Shown one piece after another: positions 61,756 through 64,000 of a DNA stretch of 64,000 bases. Below the pieces are notes generated by a model. That model saw only the letters and a list, made by a program, of their open reading frames with translations, ran no database searches and was not told the origin of the DNA. The stretch comes from Brachypterus glaber (taxonomy: Eukaryota; Arthropoda; Insecta; Coleoptera; Kateretidae): assembly GCA_958510825.1 (NCBI GenBank), contig OY294045.1, positions 95,850,988 through 95,914,987 on the forward strand, read 5' to 3'. The stretch's first letter is position 1. Each line of letters begins with the position of its first letter. The position numbers and the translations under genes were made by a program.

Positions 61756-62614
61756 TTAGAAGTATATGGGCATATGTCCTGTGCAAAATTAAATTAAAAA
61801 TATGTATCCAGAAGTCAATGCAAAATGGCAATGAAACGTGTATTTTTCTATTTTTTTTTCACCTTTGTTAATATTTGTCCTAGAGTTTTCTTATATTAGA
61901 TTTTTTTTAATGATACTTATAATGGAATAGCACATATACATGGCTTATAAAAATAAAAATATAAATAAAAAATAACTAAGGATAAAAATATACGGTGGAA
62001 AATAAATGTTTGATTTTTGTCAGGTTTACAAATAACATTAAATATGTTAACATTTTTAAAAAGAGTGTTTTCTAAAGATTTAATCAAACCCTTGGCGGTT
62101 AAAATCTGTTAAAAATCAAAAAAGTTAGGACTTTTTTAAGACTCTATGAATTTTATGATTATGTATAAAACAACAAATACTACAAAGCATGAATGGGGTA
62201 GAAAGAACTTTGTTTCTGAGGACAAGTACGCCTCATTAGTTTGAATAATGCTTCCAGAAATAGCTAACGCAAAGTGTTATTAAAGCAACACTTTGAAAAA
62301 CAAAAAGCAAAATACTCAAGCCAAAACTATAACAGCATAATACACAAAAGCAAAGGGAACTAAAACATACAATACTGAAAACCAAAATGTACTCAATATG
62401 ATAAATGATAACTAGCGAGTATTTTAACCACAGATTTCATATACTAGATTGGGGATTCCATTGCAAGATCAAAAAAATTTGACTAACTCATGCGACTCTT
62501 CCTCTCTCTCGAATTTTCGTTTCTCTGTTTACAGTAACATCCACAGTTTTATTGGTATTATGTGGTATTTCCCTAGTGATTTTTTTTACGTTGGTTATTC
62601 TGTATTGTTTTTAC
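61756..62614. other. No gene recognised
   Basis: AT-rich throughout; no recognisable ORF, TIR or repeat match was found. Confidence 0.4.
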
Positions 62615-62826
62615 GAGCGCCTAATTATAGCTACCCGCACCGAGATTGTTTTGGTTTTTTGTTGTTTGCGGGACGTTAATTTACTTTAGCGTTGGTTAAC
62701 GGTGGTATTGTGCCTGTTTCTTTTTTTGTAAAAAATTGGTTTGGATTTAGAATAATATATTGAAAAACGGTTATCCCTCTACTACGCAGGCGCATTTCGG
62801 GTGCGGGTAGCTATAACTAGGCGCTC
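62615..62826. mobile_element. 212-bp MITE, GAGCGCCTAATTATAGCTAC ends
   Basis: GAGCGCCTAATTATAGCTAC followed by CCGCACC, and the reverse complement (GGTGCGGG, TAGCTATAACTAGGCGCTC) at the right end. The interior is not palindromic. Non-coding. Confidence 0.7.
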
Positions 62827-62889
62827 CATTGTTTTTGTTTACCTTTCAGTAATCTGTTTGGCTTGTGGATTTTTTGCTTTGTTCATGTG

Positions 62890-63530
62890 TTTTGTTAACT
62901 TTTGCTGGATTCCGGGACATACAGAAATTACGGAAAATGGAGCAGCCGACAGAATAACGAATGAAGCCTGGAAAATCTCGTGGTTCGAGTCAAAACGCAT
63001 TTCCGTGATTACAACCAAGAAACAAAAGAAATCCTATTTATGAAGTGGAAAAAAGAATGGGACAGTATGGGAAAAATTAAGGGAGTCTCTTAAAAGGACG
63101 CATGTACTGGGAATGGACAGAATTAAAAAAGAGAACATGGTTAATAACTTAGGACTAACCAGTAAAAAAACAACAAAAATATGTCATATGAGAGGTAAAC
63201 ACTGCTTTACCAACTCCCACTTGTTTAAAATAAACATAAAGGAAGACCCATGGTGTGGTGCGGAAATATACAAGACATCAAACATATCCTTTTTGAATGC
63301 CCAAGACACTCCCAACAATATTCATCCTTCTATGGGGCCCTAGCTAAGACATGCCCAACCCCTATTAGCCTAAATTCCCTGCTTGTGACCCCAATAAATC
63401 CATAGCAGTAGAAATAATCAAATTCCTTCAAAATAAAAACTTAATTGTAGAAAATCAGAAGAGGAAAGATATCGGAAAGGAAGTTACCAGAATTTAGAAG
63501 TCCACATGACCTGGCCAGAGAGGCTAGAGC
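62890..63530 (+). pseudogene. LINE D: RNase H and C-terminal zinc-knuckle remnant
   Basis: FCWIPGHTEITENGAADRI is the end of the RNase H fold of Jockey/R1/I-type LINEs. After a frame break comes WKKEWDSMGKIKG. A later frame gives GKHCFTNSHLFKINIKEDPW, then C-G...G and, one base shifted (near 63256), HILFECPRHSQQYSSFYG, matching the Cys-His knuckle often at the end of such ORFs. At least two frameshifts mark it as dead. Confidence 0.7.
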
Positions 63531-63748
63531 AAACCCGAATTGGATTGGAGTGTTCAGTTGTATATTTATATTCAGTTTATAATATTTTACTATTTTTTTA
63601 TCATTGATATTTATATTTTCCCTTATTAGTAAAACAAACTGTGATTAGACAGACACTTTTGTGATCAAAAAGTTTTTTGGCAAAAACTTTTGTGATAGAC
63701 ACTTGTGTAAGAATATTTTTAATATTTGATATATAAATCATATGTATA

Positions 63749-63975
63749 CACCGTTTTATGAGAATACGAATATGACATCACAGTGCGTAAACTAAATAGC
63801 ACTCTGTAGGGTCACTGGCATCTATTTCTTTTAACTTAATACATTTTTTTTTTAATAGAAAATGTATACCAAAAAAAATTATTTATCAAGTCTTCAGAAA
63901 TATATGCAAATATCCATACAGAGTGCTATTTAGTTCACGCACTGTGAAGTGCGATTTGTATTTTCTCATACAGTG
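63749..63975. mobile_element. 227-bp MITE, CACCGTTTTATGAGAATAC ends
   Basis: CACCGTTTTATGAGAATAC at the left and GTATTTTCTCATACAGTG at the right, TA outside. Inner arms GCGTAAACTAAATAGCACTC and GAGTGCTATTTAGTTCACGC pair. Non-coding. Confidence 0.75.
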
Positions 63976-64000
63976 TATAAGATATAATATATTATAAATC

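Overview
This window looks like nuclear DNA of a repeat-rich, AT-rich eukaryote, most likely an insect. The reasons are a spliced gene with introns of 0.9-3.6 kb, a Penelope-like element, a BEL/Pao fragment, CR1/Jockey-type LINE fragments, tRNA-derived SINEs, a mariner remnant, and dozens of palindromic MITE-like elements. A large-genome beetle is my guess from the repeat style only. There is no operon, CRISPR array or other prokaryotic feature.

Only one complete host gene is convincing. It lies on the + strand from 997 to 10385 with five coding exons (997-1369, 3659-3921, 7504-7681, 8612-8696, 9941-10385). The splice sites are consensus and the phases agree, giving a 447-residue protein with three RRM domains of the A1CF/RBM46/RBM47/DND1 family. 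Its introns are packed with transposable elements: a palindromic CCCAG-ended element and an hAT MITE with an 8-bp target duplication in intron 2, and a foldback Penelope copy with a 12-bp duplication in intron 4. An isolated, GC-richer candidate exon of an unrecognised gene lies at 21950-22330 on the minus strand. A 53-codon zinc-finger-like fragment (34843-35004) and a possible captured first exon (46341-46406) sit inside mobile elements.

Layout. 1-637: Penelope copy cut by the window edge. 0.6-10.4 kb: the RRM gene. 10.6-20 kb: large palindromic elements, including a deleted mariner (16958-17992) inserted at the centre of another palindrome (16534-18416). 20-31 kb: GGTTAACTGG-array element, orphan exon, two LINE fragments and a run of CCC-ended motif-array elements. 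31-43 kb: more palindromes, Penelope copy 3, an hAT-like element and a frameshifted LINE. 43-52 kb: nested elements, Penelope copy 4 and SINEs. 52-64 kb: BEL/Pao integrase end with LTR start, a small repeat family carrying a near-ideal hammerhead ribozyme motif, a 99-bp minisatellite, the second GGTTAACTGG element, a PIF/Harbinger-like palindrome and an RNase H-bearing LINE remnant.

Three things deserve most attention. (1) There are two hammerhead-like families, one in the Penelope ends and one independent and nearly canonical around 56-57 kb. (2) The Penelope insertions carry an inverted copy of their own 3' end at the 5' side, each copy with a different junction. (3) A set of otherwise unrelated non-autonomous elements have bodies built almost entirely of one short motif, different in each family, while several share CCCAG-type termini.
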